Counted from the stretch's first letter, positions 9,568-17,911 are shown. The stretch is 64,000 bases of DNA from an uncultured Marinobacter sp. (GCF_946886895.1 NZ_CAMPJO010000009.1:1-64000), one strand, 5' to 3'. Numbers and translations are program-made. Notes: generated by a model from the sequence alone, not told the origin.

Positions 9568-10709
9568 TGGCTGGCCTCCTGTTCCCGCTCTCTGAGCAAC
9601 CCGGCCAGAATCGCCAGCGCATCCCGGGCGGCATCATCCTGCGCGCCTTCCTGTTCTTGTCCTTCTCCTTGCCCTTGACGCTGCCGCAGGCTCTCGATCA
9701 CCTCGCCTACATACCCATCGGCTTTCAGGGCGGCAATGTCTTCATCGGTGGGGGCAAGCTGTAAGCCGCTGCGCTCACAGCGAAGGCTGCGAAATCGGGC
9801 TTCCGCGACGGACAGAGCCTTCAACAGGGTTTCCTCGCCGGCCAGGGTGACCGAGCCTTCAAGTCGCAGGTCGACCACGGCGGATTCGGGCAAGGCGTCC
9901 AGACGCTCCAGCAGTTGCTCAAGATCGGACTGGACGGCCAGGGTTTCCCGCCACTGGTGCCATTGGTAACGCCCGGTTGGTAATTGGGTGACTTTGGGTG
10001 TTGCTTCGGGTTCGGCAACCTCAACAATCAGGATATTGCCCGCCTCGTTGTTCCGGAACCGTTCCGGCTCGGGGGTGCCGCTGTACCAGGTGCGGTCATT
10101 GATCTGTTTGGTGCCGTGCCAGTCACCCAGTGCGAGGTAATCGAGCCGGCTGGCTTCGGCACGGTCTGGCGCGATGGGATTGGTGGAGTCTATCTCGTCC
10201 GGCAACAGGCCCTGGACACTGCCGTGGGCCAGGCCGACCCTCAGGAAACCTTCCGGCGACTCGTAGCCGCTGAACGGCTCGGTCAGATCGCCGTAGGTAT
10301 GGCGCTGAGTCAGGGGCGCGCAGAGTATGCTCAGGCGCTGAGGTTCCAGATCAATGACGCCAGGCTGAAGCGCAAGGTGGACATTCCCGGGCACCGCACC
10401 CAGGCGCTGGGCTCGCGTCCAGACGCTCTCCGCCAGGGCGGCATCGTGGTTGCCGGGCAACATGACCCAGGGGCCGGTGAACCCCTTTGTGGCGTTGAAT
10501 ACCCGGCGGATGGTGCGGTCGGACACCGTTTGAGCATCAAACACGTCACCGGCCACAAATACCGCATCGCACTGATGTTCATTGGCCAGTTGAGCCAGCG
10601 TTTCAATGGCCTCGAACCGGGCCTCGACCAGGGCGGCACCGTCTTCGGTTTCAAAACGGGTAAACGCCCGGCCCATCTGCCAGTCTGCGGTGTGCAAAAA
10701 TTTTGGCAT
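9564..10709 (-). CDS. SbcD/YhaO-like metallophosphoesterase (DNA exonuclease subunit)
   Basis: The 381-residue protein begins MPKFLHTADWQMG and carries calcineurin-type metal-binding motifs in order: HTADW at residues 6-10, VAGDVFD, LPGNHD and LGDWHG. These identify an SbcD/Mre11/YhaO-type nuclease. The start at 10709 is chosen because it opens directly on the first motif and has an AGGAA site upstream; the frame stays open 46 codons further but that extension is not family-like. A Gln/Glu-rich C-terminal tail precedes the ATGA overlap with the SbcC-like ATPase gene. The two proteins should form one complex that processes DNA breaks or hairpins. Confidence 0.85.
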   Translation of the reverse strand: MPKFLHTADWQMGRAFTRFETEDGAALVEARFEAIETLAQLANEHQCDAVFVAGDVFDAQTVSDRTIRRVFNATKGFTGPWVMLPGNHDAALAESVWTRAQRLGAVPGNVHLALQPGVIDLEPQRLSILCAPLTQRHTYGDLTEPFSGYESPEGFLRVGLAHGSVQGLLPDEIDSTNPIAPDRAEASRLDYLALGDWHGTKQINDRTWYSGTPEPERFRNNEAGNILIVEVAEPEATPKVTQLPTGRYQWHQWRETLAVQSDLEQLLERLDALPESAVVDLRLEGSVTLAGEETLLKALSVAEARFRSLRCERSGLQLAPTDEDIAALKADGYVGEVIESLRQRQGQGEGQEQEGAQDDAARDALAILAGLLREREQEASQ

Positions 10710-11047
10710 TTCAGGTTCCTGAAGGATCTGGGAATTTTCGCGACATTCTAGACTACCCGCGAACCGGTTACTGCAGCCAGCCACCGCGCCGAATTTCCGG
10801 TGAACCTGCAACCTCATGGTTATACAGATAGATCCAGGCCGGGCCAAACGGCGTTTGAAGCTGGCGACGATTGTAATCGCCGGAGGGCCGCGACCCTTAC
10901 GGACGGGCTCTGATCATGACTTGTCAAAATGCTCCCCCATCAATTCTCTTGCTGACGCGGGAACGCCATTGAAAGCTCATGTATCAAGGCTTGCCCGCCA
11001 GCACTCACTCTGTGTACATTGATTGAGTACACTTAAAGGATCAAATC
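10710..11047. other. Intergenic region between the SbcD-like gene and the toxin-antitoxin pair
   Basis: This 338-base divergent spacer must hold the promoter of the SbcD/SbcC-like pair (leftward) and of the toxin-antitoxin operon (rightward). The only clear element is the palindrome at 11012-11032 next to the antitoxin start. No further gene or RNA was recognised. Confidence 0.5.
11012..11032 (+). promoter_or_regulatory. Palindromic operator of the Phd-type toxin-antitoxin operon
   Basis: GTGTAC and GTACAC form perfect inverted arms separated by nine bases, 15 bases before the antitoxin ATG. A possible -10 (TACATT, 11015-11020) overlaps the left arm and a possible -35 (TTGCCC) lies 18 bases upstream. 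Phd/YefM antitoxins usually bind such palindromes to repress their own operon; binding here is inference. Confidence 0.5.
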
Positions 11048-11284
11048 ATGCAAACAATCAATGTTCGTGAAACCCGGGAAAAGCTCTCACATATCCTGGA
11101 CGCTGTGGCGGCCGGCGAAGATATTGTTATCCTTCGCCACGGCAAGCCTGCTGCACGTCTGACTGCCGCTTTCCCAGAAAAAATCCAGTTTCCGAACCGT
11201 TCAGGACTCAGGGCATCACTGCCCGCCTGCCAGGAAAGCTCTGCTCAAGCAGTTCGGGAACTCAGAGATGAAGAGCGTTATTGA
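11048..11284 (+). CDS. Phd/YefM-family antitoxin
   Basis: The 78-residue protein opens MQTINVRETREKLSHILDAV and contains the GEDIVILRHGKPAARL core typical of the Phd/YefM DNA-binding fold. In this family the N-terminal half binds operator DNA and the C-terminal half neutralises the toxin. The start follows AAAGGATC. The stop codon overlaps the toxin ATG by one base, the usual translational coupling of toxin-antitoxin genes. The C-terminal part (RSGLRASLPACQ onward) is the probable toxin-binding segment. Confidence 0.85.
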   Translation: MQTINVRETREKLSHILDAVAAGEDIVILRHGKPAARLTAAFPEKIQFPNRSGLRASLPACQESSAQAVRELRDEERY

Positions 11285-11718
11285 TGCTGTACTTCGATAC
11301 AAGCGCCGTTCTTCCCTACTATCGCCAGGAACAGGCCAGCGACAGAGTCCAGGCTTTGCTTGATTCGCAGGCCAAGCCTGTTCTTATCAGTCACCTGACT
11401 GAAGTTGAGGTGTCAAGCGCATTGGCGCGCTGGGTTCGCATGGGTGAACTCAGTGAACCCCAGGCGAACCGAATAGAAAGTGCCTTCCATGACGATGTGA
11501 GTCATGGCCGCTTCGGCCTCTGCCCAATAGAAGCAGCCTACTACCAAAGAGTCAGCCACTGGATTGGAACACGGAAGACAAGCCTGAGGACACTGGATGC
11601 GCTTCACCTGGCATGCGCAGAAAGTCACCAAGCTCATTTGATCAGTGAAGATGAAGCTTTGGTGAACGCCGCAATTTTCTTCGGCATTGACGCCAGTTTT
11701 GCACCTGAAAAAATCTAG
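11284..11718 (+). CDS. PIN-domain (VapC-like) ribonuclease toxin
   Basis: The 144-residue PIN-domain protein has acidic residues where the family places its metal-binding site: Asp-5 (FDTSAVLPYY), Glu-40/Glu-42, Asp-105 (TLDALHLACA) and the acidic SEDE at 121-124. VapC-type toxins cleave tRNA or rRNA and arrest growth until bound by antitoxin. An in-frame TTG exists one codon earlier, but the ATG at 11284 overlapping the antitoxin stop is preferred. Pairing of a PIN toxin with a Phd-type antitoxin is common. The RNA target cannot be told from sequence. Confidence 0.85.
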   Translation: MLYFDTSAVLPYYRQEQASDRVQALLDSQAKPVLISHLTEVEVSSALARWVRMGELSEPQANRIESAFHDDVSHGRFGLCPIEAAYYQRVSHWIGTRKTSLRTLDALHLACAESHQAHLISEDEALVNAAIFFGIDASFAPEKI

Positions 11719-11845
11719 AGAGTGTGTCGATTGTGCTGCCGGGGCCAGTGAAGACGAAGTTCAGAGAACAGGCCCTGGCGGCTTCAAAGCCGGTGATTAA
11801 CAAAGTCGGGCAAGACCGGCAGGCAAGGTAGTATCGCTTCGAAAG

Positions 11846-14731
11846 CTACGCCGGGCTGAGCCGACACGCCGCATACTTGAACTCCGGAATCTTCCCAAAC
11901 GGGTCCAACGCCGGGTTGGTGAGCAGGTTGGCCGCCGCCTCAGCAAAGGCAAACGGTATAAACACCATGCCCTCAGGCATGGCCTGGTCGGCCCGCGCTG
12001 TCAGGGTGATGCTGCCACGCCGGGTGGCAACCTGGATGGCCTCACCCGGTGCGATGCCCAGACGAGCCAACTCCGCGGGTGCCAGGTAGGCCGCAGCCTC
12101 GTGCTCCCTTTCGTCCAGTACCCGGCTGCGACGGGTCATGGCGCCGGTGTGCCAGTGTTCCAGCAAACGCCCGGTGGTTAAAACGATGGGATAGGCTTCA
12201 TCCACCGGCTCGTCAGGCGGAAGCGGCCGGGTTGGCGACAATTTGGCCCGGCCACCGGCGCGGGGGAAGGCATCGGAAAAGACAACATCGTGCCCTGGCG
12301 CATCGTCGGCTGGGCATGGGTAGGTCACCGAACCTTCGCGCTCCAGGCGTGACCAGGAGATGTGATCCAGCGAGTGCATGCCCTGTTTCATCTCGGCGAA
12401 TACCTGCTCGGGGCCGGTATAGTCCCATGCCAGTCCGAAACGGCGAGCCATTTCCTGAATGGTCCACCAGTCGGGCTTGGCCTGCCCCGGCGGCGCCAGC
12501 GCGGCGCGGCCCATTTGCACCTGGCGATTGGTGTTGGTGACGGTGCCGGACTTTTCCGACCAGGCGGCCGCAGGCAGGATGACATCGGCAAACTGGGCGG
12601 TTTCGGTGACGAAGAGGTCCTGCACCACCAGGTGTTCCAGCGCGCCCAGTGCGGCTCGGGCGTGGGTCAGATTCGGGTCGGACATGGCGGGGTTTTCGCC
12701 GAGGATGTACATGCCCTTGATCGTCCCCGCCGTAATGGCGTCCATGATCTCCACCACGGTGAGCCCGGGTTCCGGATCCAGCTCGGTGTTCCAGAGTTCT
12801 TCAAAGGCGGCGCGCAACTGGGTGTCGCCCACCGGTTGGTAGTCGGGCAGTACCATTGGGATCAGGCCGGCGTCGGAGGCGCCCTGAACGTTGTTTTGGC
12901 CACGCAATGGATGCAGACCAGTGCCTGGCCGACCGGTATGGCCACAGGTCAGCGCCAACGAAATCAGGCAGCGGGCGTTGTCGGTGCCGTGTACGTGCTG
13001 GGAGATGCCCATGCCCCAGAAGATCATCGCGCTTTCGGCACCGGCATAGGCCCGGGCCACTTCGCGAATGGTGTCTGGCTCAACGCCGCAGATCGGGCTC
13101 ATGGCCTCCGGGGTCATATCCGAAATACTGGCTGCCAGAGCCTCGAAGCCCTCGGTGTGGGCATCGATGTAGGCCTGATCGTAAAGCCCTTCGCTGATGA
13201 TCACGTTGAGCATGGCGTTGAAGAGCGACACGTCGCCACCCGGCGAGAAACGCAGGCTGCGCCAGGCATAAGCGTCCAGTGCCTGGCCCCGGGGATCGAT
13301 GATGATCAGCTTGGTGCCGTTACGGGCCGCCTGCTTGAAGTAGGTGGCGGCGACCGGATGGTTCACGGCCGGGTTGCAGCCGGTGAGAATCACCACATCC
13401 GACTGGAGCGCCTGCATAAAGGAGGCGGTCACGGCGCCGGAGCCCAGGCACTCCATCAGTGCTGCGACAGAGCTGGCGTGGCAGAGCCGCGTGCAGTGAT
13501 CCACGTGGTTGGAACCGAAGCCGGTGCGAACCAGCTTCTGGAACAGCCAGGCTTCTTCGTTGGAGCATTTGGCACTGCCGAAACCGGCGAGTGCGCTGGG
13601 GCCGTGTTGGCCTTTGAGTTGCGTCAGCCCGGTGGCCGCGAATTCCAGAGCCTCTTCCCAGCTCGCCTCCCGGAAATGCGTCAAAGGATTGGCCGGGTCA
13701 AAGTCCGGGTCGACGCCTTTGGGCGCGCTCTCCCGGCGGATCAACGGCTGGGTGAGCCGTGCCGGGTGCGAGGGATAATCGAAGCCGAAGCGGCCTTTGA
13801 CGCACAGCCGGCCCTGGTTGGAGGGGCCGTCTTTGCCTTCTACAAACAGGATGCGACCCTGCTGCTCGCCCGCCCCGTTTTGGGCTGGCTCGTCTTTGAC
13901 GTGATAGGTGAGCTGGCAACCCACGCCGCAATAGGGGCAAACGGAATCCACGGTGCGGTCGGCCTCGGCGGAATCGCCACGACCTTCCGCATCGATCAGG
14001 GTGGCGGGCATCAGCGCCCCTGTGGGGCAGGCCTGCACGCATTCGCCGCAGGCAACACAGGTGCTGTCCCCCATGGGGTCGTCGAAGTCGAAGATGACTT
14101 TGGACGCGGCGCCCCGGTGCGCCAGACCGATCACATCATTGCCCTGCACTTCCCGGCAGGCGCGCTCGCACAGGCCGCAGGTGATGCAGGCGTCCAGATT
14201 GACGTTCATGGCAGAGTGACTGGCGTCGTGGCCCCGGGCGTGGGACAGCGAGTCAGACCGTGGCTCGACATGGTGAACCGTGGGTTCATTGCGCTCTGAA
14301 TGGGCCGGGATACGCTGGCGCACAGCACTGGCATCAATGGCCAGTTGATCCGCCGTTTGCCACAGATGACTGGACCGATCCGGGCTTTGCGCTCGCTCGG
14401 GCTGATCCGCCAGCAGCAATTCGAGCACGCCTTTGCGGGCTGCCTGAACACGTGACGAACCTGCGCTGCGAACCACCATACCGGGCGCTGCCTCGCGAAT
14501 GCAGCTTGCGGCGAGCACCCGCTCGCCCTCCACTTCCACCATGCAGGCCCGGCAATTGCCATCGGCGCGGTAACCCGGGGCGTCTTTGAAGCACAGATGC
14601 GGGATGGTCTCGCCGGCGCGCTTGGCGACCTGCCACAGGGTTTCGCCGGGGTGGGCCTGAACTTCGACGTCGTCCAGGGTCAGGGTAAAGCTGGTGGTCG
14701 CATCGTTCATGGCTCTTTTTGAATGGCTCAT
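11846..14731 (-). CDS. fdsA: NAD-dependent formate dehydrogenase, molybdenum/tungsten catalytic alpha subunit
   Basis: The 961-residue subunit oxidises formate to CO2 at a bis-MGD cofactor. In order it shows an N-terminal ferredoxin-like [2Fe-2S] domain (CRACMVEV, near residue 60), two 4Fe-4S motif clusters (CITCGLCERAC and CVACGECVQACPTG, about 180-240), the CPYCGVGC cluster of the catalytic domain, and the active-site CTRLCH with Cys-417 where some homologues carry selenocysteine. The C-terminal molybdopterin-dinucleotide-binding domain follows. This matches FdsA/FdhA of soluble NAD-linked enzymes. The start has a GGGAGG site. The gene lies 10 bases downstream of the diaphorase gene, forming one operon. 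Confidence 0.9.
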   Translation of the reverse strand: MSHSKRAMNDATTSFTLTLDDVEVQAHPGETLWQVAKRAGETIPHLCFKDAPGYRADGNCRACMVEVEGERVLAASCIREAAPGMVVRSAGSSRVQAARKGVLELLLADQPERAQSPDRSSHLWQTADQLAIDASAVRQRIPAHSERNEPTVHHVEPRSDSLSHARGHDASHSAMNVNLDACITCGLCERACREVQGNDVIGLAHRGAASKVIFDFDDPMGDSTCVACGECVQACPTGALMPATLIDAEGRGDSAEADRTVDSVCPYCGVGCQLTYHVKDEPAQNGAGEQQGRILFVEGKDGPSNQGRLCVKGRFGFDYPSHPARLTQPLIRRESAPKGVDPDFDPANPLTHFREASWEEALEFAATGLTQLKGQHGPSALAGFGSAKCSNEEAWLFQKLVRTGFGSNHVDHCTRLCHASSVAALMECLGSGAVTASFMQALQSDVVILTGCNPAVNHPVAATYFKQAARNGTKLIIIDPRGQALDAYAWRSLRFSPGGDVSLFNAMLNVIISEGLYDQAYIDAHTEGFEALAASISDMTPEAMSPICGVEPDTIREVARAYAGAESAMIFWGMGISQHVHGTDNARCLISLALTCGHTGRPGTGLHPLRGQNNVQGASDAGLIPMVLPDYQPVGDTQLRAAFEELWNTELDPEPGLTVVEIMDAITAGTIKGMYILGENPAMSDPNLTHARAALGALEHLVVQDLFVTETAQFADVILPAAAWSEKSGTVTNTNRQVQMGRAALAPPGQAKPDWWTIQEMARRFGLAWDYTGPEQVFAEMKQGMHSLDHISWSRLEREGSVTYPCPADDAPGHDVVFSDAFPRAGGRAKLSPTRPLPPDEPVDEAYPIVLTTGRLLEHWHTGAMTRRSRVLDEREHEAAAYLAPAELARLGIAPGEAIQVATRRGSITLTARADQAMPEGMVFIPFAFAEAAANLLTNPALDPFGKIPEFKYAACRLSPA

Positions 14732-14741
14732 GGCTGCCTCC

Positions 14742-16457
14742 CTACCCTTTGGCGATCAGGTTTTGGCTGGCAAGTTCGCTGCGGAAGTCTCGCAGCAGGC
14801 TCAGCACCGGATTGGGTGCAGCCTGGCCCAGGCCGCAGATGGAGGCATCCGCCATCACACCCGCTAGCTGTTGGAGCGTGTCCTCATCCCAGGTATTGCG
14901 CTCCAGCAACGTCAGCATTTTCTCGGTGCCGACACGGCAGGGGGTGCACTGCCCGCAGGACTCATCCGCGAAGAAGCCCAAAAGGTTGGCGGCGGCGGCT
15001 TGCAAATCGTCCTGATCGGACAGAACGATCACTGCGGCGGAGCCGATAAAACAGCCGTGCTCCTGTAGGGTGTCGAAGTCCAGGGGGATATCGGCTTTGC
15101 TGGCCGGCAGTATCCCGCCCGAGGCCCCGCCAGGCAGATAGGCGAGCAGGCGATGCCCTTCGGCCATGCCACCGCAGTATTCCTCAATTAGCTCATTGAG
15201 GGTGATGCCCGCAGGCGCAACGTGCACACCGGGCCGCGCGACCCGTCCGGACACCGAAAAGCTGCGAAGCCCCTTACGACCATGCCGCCCCTGGCTGGCG
15301 AACCATTCGGCACCCTGGGCGTGGATGCGCGGAATCCAGTAAACCGTCTCGACGTTGTTAACCAGGGTGGGCTGACCAAACAGCCCTTTCTGGGCAACAA
15401 ACGGCGGGCGATGCCGTGGTTTGCCGGGTTTGCCCTCCAGGGATTCGATCAGGGCGGATTCCTCACCGCAGATATAGGCGCCGGCGCCACGGCGCAGGAT
15501 GATAAAACCGGGCTCGACGATGTCGGCTGCTTCCAGCTCAGCCATGGCCTCTTTCAGAACACCGTGCAGGCCGGGATACTCGTCCCGCAGATAGATGTAC
15601 AGGGCCTTCGCCTCAACCGCCCAGGCACTGACCAGAGCCCCCTCCAGGAAACCATGGGGTTCGCGTTCCAGGTAGTAACGGTCCTTGAAGGTGCCCGGCT
15701 CGCCTTCGTCGGCGTTGATCACGGCATAGCGTGGCCCCGGCTCGGCGCGCACGGCCTGCCATTTGCGGTAGGTGGGGAATCCGGCACCGCCGAGACCCCG
15801 CAGGCCGGCGTGCTCGAGTTCCTTGGCCAGCGATTCGACGCTCACCCGGCCTTCACGGCAATCTGCCAGCAACCCATAACCGCCCTTCGAGCGATAATCC
15901 GCCAGTCGTTGCCAGTGAATCTCTTCCGGCTCAATCTGCCCGTTTTCTACTGCAGCACCCACATTCCGGGCGTTGGCATGGCACACATGATGGTGCCCAA
16001 CGGCCACCACCGGTGCTGTCTCACAGCGTCCCATGCAGGGTGCGCGCAGCACCCGAACCCGGGCCGGATCAGCCCCGTCAACCAACGCCTCGTGCAACGC
16101 CTCCGCTCCGGCCAGCTGACAGGAAAGCGAGTCACACACCCTCAGGGTTATCTCTGGCGGCGGCGCCTGTTCGTCGTGGATGACATCGAAATGGGCGTAA
16201 AAGGTGGCCGTTTCATAAATAGCAGCCATCGGCAGATTCATGAAAGCAGCCAGGGCCCGGAGGCGGGGCATGGAGAGGTAACCGTAGGCGTCCTGCAGTG
16301 CGTGCAGGTGCTCGATCAGACGATCACGGTGGCGCAATGACGAATTAACACGTTCGTCACCGATCAGGTCCCGCAGGTCCGACAATAGAGTCGGTTCCAG
16401 TTGACGGCCCCGAAGCGCAGAGCGCCGGCGTTTGACCATCTTATCGTCTGTGCTCAT
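14742..16457 (-). CDS. fdsB: Formate dehydrogenase diaphorase subunit, NuoE-NuoF (FdsG-FdsB) fusion
   Basis: The 571-residue protein passes electrons from the formate dehydrogenase to NAD+. Residues about 25-175 are a NuoE-like thioredoxin-fold [2Fe-2S] domain with the cysteines CDSLSC and CMGRC. The rest is NuoF-like: a GLGGAGFP flavin/NAD segment, INADEGEPGTFKDR, GAGAYICGEESALIESLEG, and a 4Fe-4S site from ESCGQCTPC and the later ICGLG cysteine. In Cupriavidus-type systems FdsG and FdsB are separate genes; here they are one polypeptide. The gene is first in the operon with fdsA. No fdhD, fdsC, fdsD or dedicated regulator is present nearby. Confidence 0.9.
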   Translation of the reverse strand: MSTDDKMVKRRRSALRGRQLEPTLLSDLRDLIGDERVNSSLRHRDRLIEHLHALQDAYGYLSMPRLRALAAFMNLPMAAIYETATFYAHFDVIHDEQAPPPEITLRVCDSLSCQLAGAEALHEALVDGADPARVRVLRAPCMGRCETAPVVAVGHHHVCHANARNVGAAVENGQIEPEEIHWQRLADYRSKGGYGLLADCREGRVSVESLAKELEHAGLRGLGGAGFPTYRKWQAVRAEPGPRYAVINADEGEPGTFKDRYYLEREPHGFLEGALVSAWAVEAKALYIYLRDEYPGLHGVLKEAMAELEAADIVEPGFIILRRGAGAYICGEESALIESLEGKPGKPRHRPPFVAQKGLFGQPTLVNNVETVYWIPRIHAQGAEWFASQGRHGRKGLRSFSVSGRVARPGVHVAPAGITLNELIEEYCGGMAEGHRLLAYLPGGASGGILPASKADIPLDFDTLQEHGCFIGSAAVIVLSDQDDLQAAAANLLGFFADESCGQCTPCRVGTEKMLTLLERNTWDEDTLQQLAGVMADASICGLGQAAPNPVLSLLRDFRSELASQNLIAKG

Positions 16458-16703
16458 TGTTGTTGTCCAGGCGCCGAGGAGCAGAAGACAGCCTTGTTGG
16501 CTGGCCCGACTATGTAACAGTCATTGAAGCATACCTGGCAGGATTGCGGCCAGCAGCCTGTCGGATCTGCATCGAACAACGTCGTTTTTAGTTGGCCTGT
16601 TCATGCTCTGAACGTTGCAACACGGCTCAAAGCTGCCGCTTCCTGTGTCGTAAGCGCGGTGCGAGATACGTTGTTTTTGAATTAATACATTGACACCACA
16701 TTC

Positions 16704-17231
16704 TCACCCTTCTGTCTGAGCAAGTTCCACAGCTTCAAGGCATTGCTCAAAAGGAAGCCAGAGAGCCAAAGGGTTCCCATGGACATCATTGATGGGAATA
16801 AAGCCAAATTTCTCATAGAACCGTTTTGCGTCGTCGTCTTTGGCATCTACTGCGCAGCCTATCCCCCCAACAGACAAAGAGGCCTCAACGACACGCTTCA
16901 AGCACTCAATGAGAAGGTACGCGCCTAAGCCGTATCCTTTTGCAGAGTTATCGATAGCCAGGCGCGCCAAACGGTAGACTGGAGGATCGGACGGATACCT
17001 TTTTTGAAGGGGGTGCCCTGCGGGAAAGGCAACCGTACTGGGAAGAAGTGTGTAGTACCCGAGCATCTCACTTGGGTCTACCTCGTCTTCAATCAGAACA
17101 TAGGTGCGCGTTGCCATCTTCTGACTACTCTGCCGAGCAATCTTTTTCAGGAACTCGTTAAGAACAGGTTTCCCACAATCAAACTTTCGGCGGTTATGTT
17201 TTTTATTGATCTCTTCGGTTTTTAAAGCCAC
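16704..17231 (-). CDS. GNAT acetyltransferase toxin (TacT-type)
   Basis: The product of about 175 residues has a GNAT fold: FDCGKPVLNEFL near the start, YTLLPSTVAF, VYRLARLAIDNSAKGYGLGAYLL (acetyl-CoA-binding loop) and AKRFYEKFGFIP. It resembles TacT toxins, which acetylate charged tRNAs and stop translation. The frame is open further upstream, but that part is antisense-like or overlapping antitoxin coding sequence. A GTG at 17231 opening VALKTEEINKKHNR gives the usual family length and overlaps the antitoxin end by 29 bases. The start is therefore a choice by length and alignment, with only a weak GGGAAA site upstream. Confidence 0.8.
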   Translation of the reverse strand: MALKTEEINKKHNRRKFDCGKPVLNEFLKKIARQSSQKMATRTYVLIEDEVDPSEMLGYYTLLPSTVAFPAGHPLQKRYPSDPPVYRLARLAIDNSAKGYGLGAYLLIECLKRVVEASLSVGGIGCAVDAKDDDAKRFYEKFGFIPINDVHGNPLALWLPFEQCLEAVELAQTEG

Positions 17232-17514
17232 CGGCCAGTTTCCCGTGGTTAAGCGCAGCTGCTCGGAGTTTCGGGTTAATCGGCTCAGGGTTATCCAGGA
17301 GTTCCAGCATTCGATCCGCACTCTGTCGCGAAACCTGGATTTGAAGAGCCTTACGCTCGGCCTCCTGGGCTTCTTTTTTTGCAGCATAAATCAGGAACTG
17401 ACTCAAGCTTCGCCCCGTTAATTCTGCCGCATGCGCAATGAGTCTTTGCGTTTCTTCATCAACGCGCGCGACCAAGCGAGTGTCTTTACTTTGTGTATTC
17501 ATCATATTTTTCAT
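17203..17514 (-). CDS. DUF1778 (TacA-type) ribbon-helix-helix antitoxin
   Basis: The 103-residue protein has an N-terminal ribbon-helix-helix region (KDTRLVARVDEETQRLI, then LTGRSLSQFLIYAAKKEA) followed by the toxin-wrapping C-terminal tail rich in Asn, Pro and Leu. The start at 17514 is preferred because AGGAAGAATG gives a good ribosome-binding site; the open frame continues 21 codons upstream through the operator region and is unlikely to be translated. The gene overlaps the TacT-type toxin that follows. Together they form a type II toxin-antitoxin module located just beyond tRNA-Cys. Confidence 0.85.
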   Translation of the reverse strand: MKNMMNTQSKDTRLVARVDEETQRLIAHAAELTGRSLSQFLIYAAKKEAQEAERKALQIQVSRQSADRMLELLDNPEPINPKLRAAALNHGKLAGGFKNRRDQ

Positions 17515-17528
17515 TCTTCCTGCCCTTA

Positions 17529-17547
17529 GTGTGCCATCTTGGCATAC
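17529..17547 (-). promoter_or_regulatory. TacA operator palindrome 1
   Basis: GTGTGCCA and TGGCATAC form near-perfect arms around a three-base centre, ending 15 bases before the antitoxin start. The same pattern recurs at 17569-17587, centre to centre 40 bases away, close to four helical turns. Ribbon-helix-helix antitoxins of this class bind such repeats to autoregulate. The function is inferred from position and symmetry. Confidence 0.55.
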
Positions 17548-17568
17548 ACCAGCACGGACGTCAATTCG

Positions 17569-17587
17569 TGGTGTCAAATTGGCACAC
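17569..17587 (-). promoter_or_regulatory. TacA operator palindrome 2 (degenerate left arm)
   Basis: TGGCACAC is the exact complement of the GTGTGCCA arm at the first site; the opposite arm TGGTGTCA matches five of eight positions. The spacer is again three bases. The site lies upstream of the antitoxin gene and is probably bound cooperatively with palindrome 1. Confidence 0.45.
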
Positions 17588-17701
17588 GCAGTATGGTTTG
17601 GAATGAATGCAGTATTCTCGAAGTCAAGAAACGGGTATTTTCAGGGGGAGGAACTCAACTAACACCAGATATGGTATCGTTTTGACTTTCAAGGATAAAA
17701 A

Positions 17702-17775
17702 TGGAGGCGCGGGTCGGAATCGAACCGGCGTACACGGAGTTGCAGTCCGCTGCATAACCACTCTGCCACCGCGCC
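17702..17775 (-). tRNA. tRNA-Cys (GCA)
   Basis: The minus strand folds as a 74-base tRNA: acceptor GGCGCGG paired with CCGCGCC, a D-loop with GGTTA, anticodon loop CTGCAAC (anticodon GCA), T-arm GGTTCGATTCC and an encoded CCA. It lies about 60 bases downstream of tRNA-Gly and is likely cotranscribed with it. Confidence 0.95.
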
Positions 17776-17835
17776 GGGAAAGACCGAAGGAGTCGGACTT
17801 TGTGCTCTCAGGTGGGCATTGAGAGACTTGAAAAC

Positions 17836-17911
17836 TGGAGCGGGAAACGAGATTCGAACTCGCGACCCCAACCTTGGCAAGGTTGTGCTCTACCAACTGA
17901 GCTATTCCCGC
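17836..17911 (-). tRNA. tRNA-Gly (GCC)
   Basis: The minus strand gives a 76-base tRNA: acceptor GCGGGAA with TTCCCGC, D-loop AGTTGGTAGAGC, anticodon loop TTGCCAA (anticodon GCC), T-arm GAGTTCGAATCTC and an encoded CCA. It is first in the Gly-Cys tRNA unit behind the promoter at 17953-17980. Confidence 0.95.

Noticed and set aside
12362..14299. Long open frame (645 codons) on the plus strand opposite fdsA
   Set aside because: It is a shadow of the GC-rich fdsA codons; the minus-strand protein has full formate dehydrogenase motifs and the plus-strand one has none.
16520..16560. Sigma-54-like GG-N10-GC element upstream of the formate dehydrogenase operon
   Set aside because: Only the GG and GC dinucleotides and a few other positions match; no activator sites or regulator gene are nearby.
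16575..16680. Imperfect repeats (ACGTCGTTTTTA and ACGTTGTTTTTG) that might mark an integron attC site near the toxin-antitoxin pair
   Set aside because: The core-site and inverse-core sequences and the symmetrical stem of attC sites are absent.
17232..17387. N-terminal extension of the TacT-type toxin
   Set aside because: The extra 52 codons lie wholly within the antitoxin gene in another frame and are not GNAT-like; a GTG at 17231 gives the normal length.
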